Source of the DNA: Sympetrum striolatum
Taxonomy: Eukaryota > Arthropoda > Insecta > Odonata > Libellulidae
Direction: 5' to 3'
Assembly: GCA_947579665.1 (NCBI GenBank)
Contig: OX388350.1
Location: 91,283,152 to 91,347,151 of the forward strand
DNA: 64,000 bases
Shown here: positions 12,895 to 25,320 of the stretch, piece by piece
How positions within the stretch are numbered: position 1 is the stretch's first letter
How the letters are laid out: each line of letters starts with the position of its first letter
Notes under the pieces: generated by a model
What the model was told of the DNA's origin: nothing
The model's input: the letters and a program-made list of their open reading frames with translations, nothing else
Databases searched by the model: none
Program-made: the position numbers and the translations under genes

Positions 12895-14690
12895 CTCTAC
12901 TTGAAACGCAATATATCGAGAATATCATACACACAAATATAATAGTTTTTGAAATTATTTATCAGTTTTTTAATCACTACTGGATGAAGTCTATTCTACT
13001 TGCTATTTAGTATTGAAAATTCTTACTGCAACAGATGTAAAAACGTTTAAAAACTTATGTAACATTAATGGCTGGTATAGTAATGTATATTTTGCATTGG
13101 TTATAACTGCAATATTCACATAAATGGCTTTGTCTTTTCATTATATTGTTTATTAGTTTCAATATTATGAAATTCCATGATTGTATGTATCGTTAATTAT
13201 TTTTGTTCTAGGGTACTAATTATTTAGTTTAGTTCTGTTTTGTTTGAAATCCGTGTAGAAATATCTAATACTGCTTAAATTAGAGCTGCAGTAGCAATAT
13301 CAGTGTTCAAATATAATTAACAGCATCGTGATCCACTTACTGATTTATGCATTTCGTTATGAATATTTAATATGATTTACCTAGGTATTTACTGGACAGA
13401 GTGTCATGTCGAAATTAAACTCTGATATTGAAAACAGCTCACCCAAATGTCAATATTTAGCATGCTGTACGCTGAAATTTATTAATTTTACCTCAGCCGA
13501 AGAATAGGTTATAATTCTTACACATCTTGAACATAAGTTTGTTTTCGGGATAAGAAACTATACAGATAACCACAAAATGTAAATTTACTTAGGCCACCAT
13601 TCACCTTCTCAACGGAGGTAGGCGGTAACTTTATTTATAAATTACTGTGAAGATTCTACGCTGAATGTATTTAGGGGATCAAGGAAATAATTTATCTTAA
13701 AAGTAATTTAATTTTTTACTGGAGAAGGAATTATTATATCAGACCATTTGCATTGCCGATATTTTCCCGTCATACGTCACTCGCGTAGTACATAGATAAA
13801 TCTTAAAATCTCAACCAAGTCCCGTACACAGACATATCGGCAAAGTGTTTACCGAGATCAAACTAGCATTTTTCGAAGCCTTATCACTTGGATCCAAAAG
13901 GAACTTCACATATTCCTGACATATTACTATGTGAGACTGTCAATGTTATTGACGATCGAAAATATTTTCAGAAATAAAATAATTGCAAATATTAAACGTC
14001 GTTAACATCACGATCTATTTAGGTTTGTAATCAAATACTTTACTGCTCATTTAACCCAATACTAACACTTATAATATAATGAATTTCGACTTAAAAGCAT
14101 AGTTCCACAGACTGATTTCGGTAAAGTTGTTACTCTATAGTCATGGCTTTTATCGTTCCGTCTAATATGGCGTTATATCTTGCACTTAATCATTCCCGAG
14201 ATCTACGGCTACGTTCCTGGGCATTAATTAACATACCACTTCATTTTGTACGTGTCACGAATTCTCACTAACAACCTCATGTTATAAGTATAACCAAGAT
14301 AAAACAATAAAACATACCTTCTGGTTCCATGATGCACCATTTCTTATTTAATGTCTATAGTTTTTTCTTCGCGCAAGAAATATAACAATAGCTTCTTTGT
14401 CCATTCTCGGAATCACACTTATTCAGTTACTGAAGATATCCTCTCAATGATGACCGGTCGTAAGTTTGCGGCTTCATTCGGCGTAGAAAGAAGAAAAATG
14501 CTCCTTATGAGATAAATGTCAGAAGGGAAGAAGCTATTATGTATGCCTCACTTTCATACGTAGATACATTTTGATACATTGTCACGGAAAAGCTCATTCA
14601 GCTGCAACAACTTGCCCGCATCTCGTAAATGTCAGTGATATAAAAAAGGCGGCTAGACTTACCACATTTAGATATATATCTCGCGACCCG

Positions 14691-15188
14691 CCAGTGGCGT
14701 GTGGCAGGGGGTGTAATGACAACATCATCATTGCCTAATCTAACCTATTAGCACCACTAATATAACTTTTTTAAAGTCTTAAATGTCGTACAAAAATACC
14801 CAATTTACGCAAGAATTCCTTGTGAGTTTTCGAGTATCGAAGACAACTTTTTTAACATAGATATATTAATAAATATCGAATGTAATATTTTCTGTTTATT
14901 TTACAAATACTGAAATAAAAATGCTTAGAAACCAGTTACAATTAGCTACAGGAATATGAAAGAAATTTGCTATAGGCAAAAAAAAACGTCGAATTTCCAT
15001 TCTTAAGACTAACGAAACGAATTATTAACAAATTAAATTGAACGATATTAGGTAGTAGATTTATACATTTTTATATATTTGTACATCCCGTGTATTAATT
15101 ATATATGTGTATACCCTGTGAGTCACCAGTGGCGAATGGCAGAGGGTGTAGTAACACCGAAATCATTACCTCATCTAAGCATGTTAGC
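14691..15188 (+). repeat. Helitron-internal direct repeat pair
   Basis: Positions 14,691–14,752 and 15,126–15,188 are diverged direct copies. Both start CCAGTGGCG and carry GGCAG(G/A)GGGTGTA(A/G)T, then ATCATT(G/A)CCT and a final TTAGC. They lie about 435 bp apart near the right end of the Helitron. Confidence 0.75.
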
Positions 15189-15689
15189 TTCTTTTATATG
15201 TATGGAAAAAACGAGCGGAAGTAACTAGATATTTTTTAGATTGATTCGTTTTCCTGAACTTTTTACAGATGAATTTCGGGAAGCACGTTTGTATTTTGCT
15301 GGAACGTAAATTCCATTTATTTTGTCTGAGATATCTGAACGGATTAATTTACAAATAAAAATGACATTTCGACTTGGTTTTCTCATTTTTTTAGCCAAAT
15401 TACAGCTAAAAAAACCTGTAAAATAGCCATAAAATGCACATTTTTCAACGATTTTTACATAAATTGCTAATAAAAATGACATTTGAGTTTAAAATATGGA
15501 TATATCTATTATCTTTCATTCAAAGTATATGAGATTGAATATTGAGTTGAAGCGGATTTGTAGACTTAATTGTAACTTACATTTCTAGATACATTGGTTT
15601 GGAAAGTCTGGTATTTGCTATTTAACAACAATTATGAAGCATTTGTTACGATCAAGGTTATTACACTGGTATTTATGAAATTAAATATC

Positions 15690-15720
15690 CCCGTTGAGAA
15701 TCAACGGGTACTTCTGCTAG
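15690..15720 (+). other. Helitron 3' terminal hairpin and CTAG end
   Basis: An 8-bp perfect stem (15,690–15,697 with 15,701–15,708) with a GAA loop, 8 nt of spacer, then CTAG immediately before T. This is the standard Helitron 3' terminus, acting as the termination signal of rolling-circle transposition. Confidence 0.8.
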
Positions 15721-18700
15721 TTATACTATAACTGGACGGGCTTCTCAATCTATGGACCAGTGCCCCCAAAGGGCACGAAGTAGGAGGGGATCTTTCATCA
15801 AACGGGTAAGGGAAGATTCTCGGATGCACAGCCTCGCTCCAAATCTCAGAATTCCACTTCTCGGACAGAGCGCTAAATGAAGAGTCGAAAGGCGGTCACA
15901 AGAGCTCTCTTACGAATACCCCAATTAAAAGAGGCGACCACTTCGAATAGTTCTCCAAACGAAATCGAAATGTTTCCAAAAATTGGCTCCCTTCCGCCAA
16001 TCGCAATCTCAATCCAAAATGGGAAATAAACGACGATTTAGTAATCCTCTCATGAGTTGGAAACCGACCGAGATTAGAATTGGGTTAGACTCTGAAGGAT
16101 TAAAGGCGTCAGGCCGAAATAGCTCCTGAGGAACTTACCAAAGAGGGAACTTATGAAATACACAGAACCGAAGATTATACATCGAGGAGATGCTGGTGAT
16201 TGGAATAATGTGACTAGAAATTCCTATGCGGAGACTTATTTTATAACACACGATACCTGTTATGGGATAATGTAGCAATGCTAATTGCCAAAAAATAAAT
16301 CTAAGAATAAAATGGCATATACATAATCAAGGCATAATTGCAATGACAGAACATAACATGGATCGGAAGTCCTCTTTCCTACATGTAATTCTGAGGAGAA
16401 ATACAACTGATCATTTGTTAATGATGCTAAGCATATTTTTTCGAAATTCCCGATCATATTGCCCATCCAGAAAGTTACCAACATATTCAAAAAGTGAAAA
16501 TTTTTATACTGTAAACTGGCTTAAATCTTTCTCTGAAATTAATAACGAAAAACAATTCCAGCCGTCAATGACTTCAAAATGCCACAAATCTTCGGAATGG
16601 AATTGGATTAAAAATGTTAAATTTTCAGATAAGAGGCAAAGGATTGTTCAGCAAAGTAGGATTCATGAAAATTGGATTAAGTTTCCTTTGTTATTAAACC
16701 CAACCACAGCAGCACTTTACTAACTTATTCATCTTTTACAAAATTGAAGACCATTTTCCGAGACAATCTCGCTGGATAAAACAACTAAAAACGGGCAATA
16801 TCCATCACAAACATTGTTGGTGCACGAAAGATGGATATCATCATGATTAAATCCAGCTTCCGTTCTTAGAAAAGCTTAGTACAGTTCAGAACATTTAAAT
16901 GGAACTAATTCAATGCTTTAACTGATTATATTTCTAGTTTTTCATTCAAAATTCCAGCTAACAAATCAAGAGAAGTGGAACATTTTTGTCTTCAGGTATA
17001 GGATAGGATATGTCTTCCCAATCTCGTTCGTGGCTGAGTTAATATGAAACCTACTGAAGAATGAGAGATGCTGAAAAATGCACTTTTCATCTAATACTTT
17101 GAAACACTTTAACTATTGTGCTTCACCTACTAGAGGAGAACAAAATTACCTCAAGACCTCGTCTAGGTCTCATGCCCTTGCAGGGATTTGAGTAAGGCTT
17201 TTGAGGGTAAAACCAGCATCTGGTCTTGAGGCTTTGCAGAAATTTCAAACGATGAGGGCTTTTATCCATGCACGGGCAGTTTGATTTCCTCACCAAAAAT
17301 AAATTAAGATCAAAATGAGTCCTTACCTATCAACGCATTGCGATGTGATGGCTAAAATGGGGCAAACCGGAATCGACTTCTTCCACAAATAACTGACCGA
17401 AAAACGCTATTTAGCAGAAAATGAAATTCAAACCCTCAGGGACTGAAATAGGGAGTTTCTTCATTGACCGAAACTGTTGTTAAACGGGGTTATTTTAGAG
17501 CACGGAATGGGGTAAGATCGAAGAAAATTTGGAAAGAAGGAGGTCGAAAAATCGGATGCTGTCGAAAGAGTCCAGTTGGAGGCAAACTCGGAGGCCCTTC
17601 TGCACTACCATGGATCACGCGAAAACTCAATCCGATGAGCAAAAAGGGTAAAAATGGCAAAGTAGTATCAGGTGCTCCTTTCCAATGTACTTCGCTAATA
17701 TAACTCCCTAGCCTAACACTCCCCTTCAATAGTAAAATATCTCATTATTGTCTAGAATAGTCATGAAGTAAACCCTTAAGGGCCCTAGGATTGTTTTATA
17801 AGCTCACGTAATAGCGTATCGCATTTAATTTCGCACTTATATCCAGCCCTTGTCATCCTTTCCATTGGTCCCCAATGTTCGAAATGAACATTTTCAAATT
17901 CCAGTTTAACTTACAGTGAAATTCTGGTTTGGACTTCTCTATCCATCCGTAGTTTATAATTCTAAAATTATAGAATAAGGAAGAACTAACTGCTTATGAG
18001 GGAGCTGCTAAACAAAGAAGTAAATCATTAATTAAACGGATATAATAAATATGTCAATAATAAATTGCCAAGCAGCATCAACGTAATGGAGTCCCGTGAT
18101 CTTCCTTCGCATAATTTATGTGACCTCAATTACACAACAATGTTTTCAGCGAAATCATATATTCTCCCTGCCATTAACCGTCGCATTCATAAACCAAGAA
18201 GACCATATTTGAAGTGGGTTTGTTCCCGCATATTAACGCAAAACCCTTTTCCTTCCCAGAATAAATCTTATCGACCGGAAAAGACGACTGAGATGTTTAC
18301 TCACTGTTAAGATAGCGAAGAGACAGCGATACTCCGTAGCAACCACGGGCTCAAAATAGTTACGAAAGATAAACAAAAAAGCACGCCGGAATGAGCCAAC
18401 CATTGTTGTGCGAGCTTCGCCTTTTTACAAGAAGTAATGATGGTGTCGATACTGAAATTTCGAAAGTCATTATTACGAACAAAAGGAATCAAGACATTTT
18501 TTAGTCTTGCCATTCAAAATGCACCGTTTACCTTATGGAATCTAACAGATAATCAAAATCAAATTTTTTTGCGGTGTGAATACTTGAATTTTATTTCCAA
18601 AAAAATATCGAATAATCCTATTATTAAGATAATATATACAGATATAAGCAACGCCTCTCTACATAAAACACCAACAACAAAGTAATCCATCTGATTCGGT

Positions 18701-20626
18701 TGATCATTCCCTTTCTGGACTGTATAAGAGGGAATGAATTCCAAATAAGGACAGTTACGCTATATCGCAAAGTAAAATTAGGGGGAGAGAAACAAACATA
18801 AGAGACATACTTGGCATTATTTAAATTATAGTATATTTTACTTATGAAAAAGGTTAAAATTGAAATATTTGAATTAAGAAAAACAAGCGAGAAACAAAAC
18901 CAAGAGTGCAATTAATCATATTTTTGCTTTTTTCTAGCAGTGGTGGAAGTTAAAAAAATACTGAATACGGAGGAAACTAGAAAATGTGGACATTTTTGAA
19001 TATTGGCAGTGCTTGACAGCTTTTATTTTCTGTTTATGCACAGAACATAAGGAAATATGCAGACCTAGAGATAAGAAGTTATAGTCCAGAGTTAGTTAGG
19101 AAAATGGTGTCGCCAAAGATATTGAAAAACCACGGTGAAGTAATAGATAAGAATAGCAGAGTATTCACCGAAGAAATAAAACAAGCAAAAGATACGGAGA
19201 CAATATTAAGAACGGACATATGGAAGGTGGGAAAAGATAAATGGGAAGAGAAAGCAGAAGTTGTCCAATACCACGAAATAAAGCAAAGGGCGAACAAATG
19301 CTAGAGAATGCGTCAAAGCACGTAAAGGGAACAAACGTTATTTCCAAAGCTCGTGGTATCAAAAGCATCGTTCTGAGTACAGCGATGACGAAAGAATCAG
19401 ATGCTGCGACTCGGATGTTGCGAATATCACAGATGTACCGTTTGAGAGAGACATAGTAAACAAACGTCAGATTAGTGAATTTGCACCTGAACATCAAATG
19501 AACATTAATGGATGGAATACATTTTCCACTTTCGACGAACTAAATTAATAATTCATTACAGCCATATTGAGTTTCAAAGTAGAAGCTTAATGCATACGGA
19601 TGCTCCAATTTGATATTTGTAATAAATGTACACTTTTTTTAGAAGTATTACCTGAGATTTAAGAAGCTATGTTTCTTCAGATATAATTAGAAAAAAGGAA
19701 TATTTATGACGCCTTTTCACATATACAGGAAAACGTATTTTTCATTTAATTTTTCCAGCCTTATTCACGGCGATATGGAAATTGCTGAGCAACGGCGAAT
19801 GATGGTTAATCTTTATCGAACGCTACGGAAAAGATATGCCTTTGGGCTGAAGAATTCACAGGCACAAGTTACAAACTGATCGGAGAATACGTCAGAATTA
19901 ATGAACACATTAACCTCTTTTATGAATGGTTTGAAACACTAGAAAACTTGCAGTTTCCTCTCATTTGAAAAGGTATTTTTTAACTTCTATTTATCCCTTG
20001 ACTGATTGTGAGAGGAAACTATAATGGCCATTTTTAGCATTTTGTTTGCTACCTTTGTTAATTATTTACTGTCTTTACTCAAGCAATAAATAAATGCATA
20101 CGTGTGCGAGTCACTTATATATTCCCACATTGAATAGTCATGTACGTGAACGTCGGAAGAGTAGCAAACCCTGGGAATAGCATCGATCGATGAACTCCAT
20201 TGGAAGGTAAATTCGCGAGACGTGTTGCAAAACGAGACCTTCGCAAAATACCCCATCGCAAGCAACGAGGGCAAGGACCACCTTCGGAATGCCGCGAAAA
20301 GCTTATCCAAAAATAGCGGCGGTGTCTCCAGTCGTGTCCCAATCGCTCCCAAATCGAAATTAAAGTGATGAATCGGAAAGTAGGCTGTCTTAAAATAAAA
20401 CAAAAGGACACCGGATATTGACTCATTGTTTCCTGGAGAAAATGGCAAATTTCCATCGGAGCTGAGCGAATCAAAAAGTATGGAATACTCTAAGTATCCG
20501 CGGTATATTAGTATGGCTAACCTTACAAATATGTTGAATCATCCCAACATAGTTTGCATAGTTTCTCCTGCCTGTCTGAAAAACTACTTTTACCGATGCA
20601 TCCTCTTAAACCATTTCACCAATTCC
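15721..20626. other. no gene recognised
   Basis: Several frames of 60–126 codons occur (for example 16,343–16,723 on the plus strand), but none has motif or compositional support. A purine-rich segment at about 19,080–19,460 stays open for long runs in more than one frame and might be a decayed coding relic, but I cannot assign it. Confidence 0.4.
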
Positions 20627-20985
20627 AACCAAATCTCGCGTACCTTTTTATGACGAAAAATAAGGCTGTTGAAGTTTCATTAATAATGCCGGGTTGGACC
20701 CAAAAACGTTTGGAAAGGCTGGGTTCTCTGTAAGAAATGCACGAAGTTCGTTCTAATGTTTCGCAGGTTTTCTTTATTTTGCAAATTTAAATGAGAAAAA
20801 TTGTTACTACGAAATAGAGACCAAAAGAAAGAAAATTAAGTAAGGATCCTGATTTTGTTTGTGGAATATACTTTTTGAATCCAAATTACTAGAGCAAATT
20901 AACGAAAATTAAGTAAAAATTAGTCGTAGTAAACAACCAGACTACCAAAGCGATTGCTGAATCCGAGCTCATTCCCTCAAGAATA
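20627..20985 (+). repeat. diverged Helitron-related repeat and dispersed repeat copy 2
   Basis: The first part (20,627–20,735) matches 3560–3645. The second part (about 20,740–20,985) follows the same order of words as 11,190–11,440 inside the Helitron: AAGAAATRCACG, TTCGTT/TCGCAGG, CAAAAGAA, TCGTRRTAAACAACC. It is therefore probably an older fragment of the same Helitron family. The match was by eye over heavily diverged sequence. Confidence 0.45.
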
Positions 20986-21796
20986 GACGGGAAATTTAGG
21001 TTCGTATAGAATTTTCAAATAAATACGATATGCTATCCTGCAACTTCGGTCAGTGCAGAAATCCGTTCAACCTTCTAAGGACAGCGTCAGCAAACACCTT
21101 TCGGCAAATCATTTTCGCTTACGTGAATAAATTCGAGAAACAGACTGATCACATTCCCCTGACATCGAATGTTCTCACCTCGACTATATCAGCCGATTTA
21201 TAGAGAAGCGGTGACAGCTTTCGCTGAATCCGAACGATTGACGAAATAAGAATTGAAAGACGAAAGCGCGACCAATCAGCGCTGAGTACTTTCTGCCGAT
21301 TCCTCTAAACTCGAACTTCAATTCTTTTGGCAGAAATTACATTGGGCACAAATAACTTGATTAACTAAAGAAGTAAACTATTTACAAATATGCCAATAAT
21401 ACTAAGGCAAAATGAATCACTACTTCCAACAGTACAATTTAATGTGAGCAATATTTAGCAATAGCAATTTTTTAACACGATCACAAAACCAACATACAGA
21501 GCAGAAATAATCGGATTCAGAAAAAAATAAAAAGATTAAAATAAAGCAAAAGCGGTCTAATCATTAGTTAATCCTCAGTAAATCAAACTAATGAATCTTA
21601 ATGATAAGGTAGACATTTAGGTCCTCTACCTGGAGGATTCGTGGGTAAAAAATCTAATATATTAAACCATAGCTGAACGGGAACAACGTTATACAGCCCT
21701 TGTGCAAAGAAATATCGATGAAAGGCATGAAAAAGCGAATTCATCTAACGAAAAAACGGTTAACTCATTTCATGTCCTTTAACTTCCAACAACTGG

Positions 21797-21870
21797 GCTC
21801 CTGGATAACCATGTGGGCAGCGCATTCGGCTTTAATTAAAGAGAACCGGGTTCGATACCCGGTGGGAGCG
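21797..21870 (+). repeat. tRNA-like sequence (tRNA-derived SINE or tRNA pseudogene)
   Basis: The 7-nt ends GCTCCTG and TGGGAGC pair with two G·T wobbles like an acceptor stem. The T-arm is perfect: CCGGG stem, TTCGATA loop, CCCGG. The A-box-like GTGGGCAGCGC is present. The anticodon stem is poorly paired and the D-arm does not fold well, so a functional tRNA is unlikely. Confidence 0.5.
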
Positions 21871-22327
21871 AAATGACCTAAGCTGTCGAAGCGCTTACAA
21901 CGATTCGCTCAACCTGAAACGGAACATCGGTTATCACGAAAACATCTTATGATCCGAAATGAAATATTCCCACTATTATTTATTTATCACATTTACAAAT
22001 ACTTTATCAAGAGTTTACAGAAATGAACTTTTATCGGATTCACTGTTTTAAAGTACGTGTATTTCCATTTAACAAGAATAAACTGAGTTTCAATATAAGA
22101 GATAATGAAGCTATGAAACTGGCGGATTGGCCAGGAATTCAGTACAAATAAATCCTAGAGAGCTTTTACGGGGATCTCAATTTGTATTATCGACGTTTTC
22201 AATTACATTAGACTTATGAAACTCGTCTTTGCTTTATTAATACGGCGACGATAACTATTTAGCTTATCAATTATTTCAATTATCAATAATACTACCTTCC
22301 ACACAAGTCCCTCAAACGGTTTGTTAA

Positions 22328-23105
22328 CCCTTGTGTAGGCACCCAACTTTACCTACGTTGTTGGGCACCCGGGGTACCCGGGTACCCACCTCTTTAGATC
22401 TCATTTTTGAACACATTTGTAAAGGAATTCGTTCTCTAAACATTTTATTTAATAAATACATATTTTATGAAGGTAATAAAGTAATTTTTATATCATTTGA
22501 CGGGTTAGAACTTCTACAATTAACAAAATAAGAAAGGTATGTTTATTCTTCGGTTCTTGACGCCTGAATTCCTTTGATTTCATTAAAAATTCAAATTTGA
22601 AGTCTTGTAAAATTTAAAGTAGAAATTGCACAAAAAAACAGGTGACATCAACGTTTAGTACGTTCTATTGCGCTTGTAACCATATAAGCTAATCATTTCT
22701 GTTTTCATAACATTTGGTATTTATCATAGATGGAACGGAAAAGTGCCAATGTTTACGAGCTGTTTCACGGAGTGCTCTTTTTGAACGTTTGTTCCTCAAA
22801 AACTATTTATTCAATCACAAAGATATTTTGATAGAATATTAATACGGGTATTAGTAATTAAAATACGAAGTTTCAATATATTTGTATTAAACGATAAAAA
22901 GTTGTTGTCGATTTTGTGAAACAACTTTTTCTCAGAAGTGGATAGCCGTAGAAATACAAAATTGAGTTCGTTAGAAAGATTTTGAAATGAGTTTTCACGG
23001 TAAATAATTATCGTTCACTACAAGTTAGCGGATTTTTTTATACGAATTTATGTTTAACGCCGGGATTCGCAATTGTTCAGCAGTGTTGCCGAATGTTTGG
23101 TCTTG
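22328..23105 (+). repeat. piggyBac-like left inverted repeat
   Basis: Pairs with 24,290–25,250 in inverted orientation over its whole length. Examples: ATCATAGATGGAACGGAAAA (left, about 22,725) against TTTTCCGTTCCATCTATGAT (right, about 24,655), and the block around GGATAGCCGTAGAAATACAA. The similarity is well conserved in the inner 450 bp and patchier toward the tip. Confidence 0.85.
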
Positions 23106-23449
23106 CATCTCGAGCTTTTGAACACTTCGTCCCTCAGAGAGGCTTTCTTTCTATCGCCATGGACGAAGCTACGCCTAATCATATCAATTACGTTTCGTAT
23201 TTTTCCTTACTGTCTTATCTTATTGATCATCTTTCTTACCCTTATGTTTCGTAGAAACTGAATATCTGTGTTTCAGTGCTACTCCTGGCTTTCTTCTGGT
23301 ATTTACATTACTGAGTGAGCCGAACGCTTCACAGGTTTATGTAGAATACATAAAACATAGTGTCACTTTCTTTTTTCTTAGAATATTTTCGTGCAAAGGC
23401 TATTTGAAGAACAATAATTAATTTCCACTAAAGAGTAATTATTTGCTCT

Positions 23450-24063
23450 TATGTCCCAAAGAAGGGGAAAGCAGTTATTTTAATTTCAACGATGCATTCT
23501 GATATAAATATTTGTGAAAGTGGTAAGAAGAAGCCCCACATAATTTTGTTTTACAATAAGTAAAATCTGGAGGTGATACAATGGGCCAGATGATTATTAC
23601 GTATACAACAAAATGCCGCACTTTGAGATGGCCGCTAGCTATGTTTTTAAATATAATCGACGTAACTACTTATGCATCCTATCGGATATACTATGAAAAC
23701 AACGAAATGCTGACGTCAAAAACCAACCAACGACGTAGATTTATGCGAAAATTAAGTGAAGAACTGGCGAAGCCAGTAATTTAGCAAAGATCACAAAATT
23801 TGCATGTTATGCGCAATATTACAACAAAGATAGCGATTGAAAGTGTTATCGGGCAGCCAGTTATTGCGGAGGATTCTACTCTTGGTGCGCCTACATCGGA
23901 CAGCTCCGGGAGAAAGAAGATCACTGGGAGCTGTCACCTGTGCTATAAGCAATTGATAATAAGGAGAAGAAAAACTAGAAAAGTGTGCGAAAACCTGTCT
24001 GTAATAAAAATTCGAAAACGTATGTCAAATGTAACGATTGTCGTGAATAAAAATTCCCCGTGA
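23450..24063 (+). pseudogene. piggyBac transposase, C-terminal remnant
   Basis: Translation from 23,450 reads PKKGKAVILISTMHSD then KKPHIILFYNK before a stop and frameshift near 23,563. The frame at 23,581 continues MGQMIITYTTKCRTLRWPL and ends in an RRRFMRKLSEELAKP-like block. This is the order seen in the C-terminal half of piggyBac-family DDE transposases: a KK…STMH strand, a YNK block, a DQM-like motif, a (K)TRRWP motif and an RR.FL..L..EL segment. The frame at 23,800–24,063 has GSCHLCY and RRRKTRKVC, recalling the cysteine-rich domain at the end of these proteins, but several later cysteines are replaced. At least one frameshift and one stop (before 23,800) break it, and the N-terminal two-thirds is absent. 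Confidence 0.82.
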
Positions 24064-24289
24064 AAATTATCATTGATGCACATATTATGCAGAATATATT
24101 GCCTTATAGAAGCTAACGAAAAACTACCACACCCCACCACAAACTACAGTCAGTACAGCAATAGCACTGAAGGCGCTTGGGTGAATTTGAGGTGTTAGTA
24201 CTTTAAATTTGATTTTTTCAGATAAAACGATGTTATCACAGCTGAAAAATGAGACAGAAAGAGCAGGGCGAGATAGGGAGTTTAGGAAC

Positions 24290-25250
24290 TCCCGAAGACA
24301 TCAACACGGCAACACTGCTCAACAGTTGCAAATCTCGGCGTTAAATATTAATTCGTATAAAAAATCCGCTAACTTGCAGTGAAAAATAATTATTTACAGT
24401 GAAAACTCATTTCGAAATCTTTCTAACGAACCCAATTTTGTATTTCTACGGCTATCCACTTCTGAGAAAAAGTTGTTTCACAAAATCGACAACAACTTTT
24501 TATCGTTTAATACAAATAATCTGAAACTTCGTATTTTAATTACCAATAAGCGTATTAATATTCTATAAAAATATCTTTGTGATTGAATAAACAGTTTTTG
24601 AGAAACAAACGTTCAAAAAGAGCCCTCCTTGAAACAGCTCGTAAAAATGGGCACTTTTCCGTTCCATCTATGATAAATACCAAATGTTATGAAAAAAGAA
24701 ATGATTAGCTTATATGGTTACACGCGCAATAGAACGTACTAAACGTTGATGTCACTTGTTTTTTTGTGCAATTCCTACTTAAACTTTTATACGACTCCAA
24801 AGTTGAGCCTCCTTAACAAAAAAGCCGATATTTCGCGTGACTGACGCTGGCCGTTTTACGGAAGTGAGAAACATACCTTTCTATTTTTATTCATAGTAAA
24901 AGTTCTAACCGTTCAATTGACATATAAATGGCTTTAATATCTTCAGGAAATGTCTATTTATTGAATATATTTTTCAAGGAACGAATTCCAAAGCATATTT
25001 GTCAGAAAATGAGAAGGAAATTTCAGGTGGGTACCCGGGTACCCCGGGTGCCCCCAAGACGTATGAGAACTTTTAATGCTTTTATTTAACCTTTAAATAA
25101 AGTTGACGTATTTATAATGGTAGTATTTACTAGGGATTCAGGTAGATAACGACGATCTGAAGCATCAAAGCGATATCTTTCTTTATAATCAACCTACAAG
25201 CAAAAATATACCTTAGTGGGCACCCGGGTACCCGGGTGCCTACACAAGGG
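24290..25250 (-). repeat. piggyBac-like right inverted repeat
   Basis: Inverted partner of 22,328–23,105. It ends CACCCGGGTACCCGGGTGCC then TACACAAGGG before TTAA. A segment at about 25,056–25,215 has no counterpart in the left arm. Confidence 0.85.
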
Positions 25251-25261
25251 TTAAAATGTTC

Positions 25262-25320
25262 TGGCCGGGTAGCCTAGATGGCAGCCTCCCGGATAGAGGA
25301 AGATCCCGGCCCTGTCAGAC
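25262..25320 (+). repeat. tRNA-derived SINE head
   Basis: TAGCCTAGATGG (25,270–25,281) fits a pol III A-box, followed by a degenerate B-box-like GAAGATCCC. It resembles the start of a tRNA-derived SINE and abuts the piggyBac right flank. No cloverleaf can be folded. Confidence 0.35.

Larger units (their letters stand above)
11013..15720 (+). mobile_element. non-autonomous Helitron
   Basis: The left end begins TC followed by TTATATATATATAAAAATG, the style of many arthropod Helitron 5' ends. The right end has a hairpin with stem CCCGTTGA/TCAACGGG (15,690–15,708), an 8-nt spacer and terminal CTAG (15,717–15,720). The element sits between A (11,012) and T (15,721), as expected for Helitron insertion into AT. 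These three features together define the family. Its 4.7 kb contains no long frame and nothing like a Rep-helicase, so it would need enzymes supplied in trans. It contains two sets of internal direct duplications and an inserted hAT-type MITE. The right end is the strongest evidence; the left boundary is less certain. Confidence 0.72.
22324..25254. mobile_element. defective piggyBac-like element with TTAA target duplication
   Basis: Element 22,328–25,250 is bounded on both sides by TTAA, the obligatory piggyBac target. Both ends start CCCTTGTGTAGGCACCC as inverted repeats, followed by GGGTACCC-rich palindromic sequence. The arms are very long: about 22,328–23,105 pairs with about 24,290–25,250, the right arm carrying an extra segment of roughly 160–180 bp. 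Between the arms lies the C-terminal part of a piggyBac transposase on the plus strand. The N-terminal catalytic region is missing, so the copy cannot mobilise itself. The exact TTAA, CCC ends and matching transposase make the family call firm. Confidence 0.9.

Noticed and set aside
16343..16723. 126-codon plus-strand frame, one of the longest outside the transposons
   Set aside because: No recognisable motif, no promoter or splice context, and a composition typical of AT-rich random sequence.
20062..20474. Two overlapping minus-strand frames of 119 and 128 codons
   Set aside because: Two frames open over the same DNA, neither with a recognisable domain. Probably chance in a slightly GC-richer patch.
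21797..21870. Functional tRNA gene
   Set aside because: The acceptor and T-arm pair, but the D-arm and anticodon stem do not, and the anticodon cannot be set. SINE or tRNA relic is preferred.
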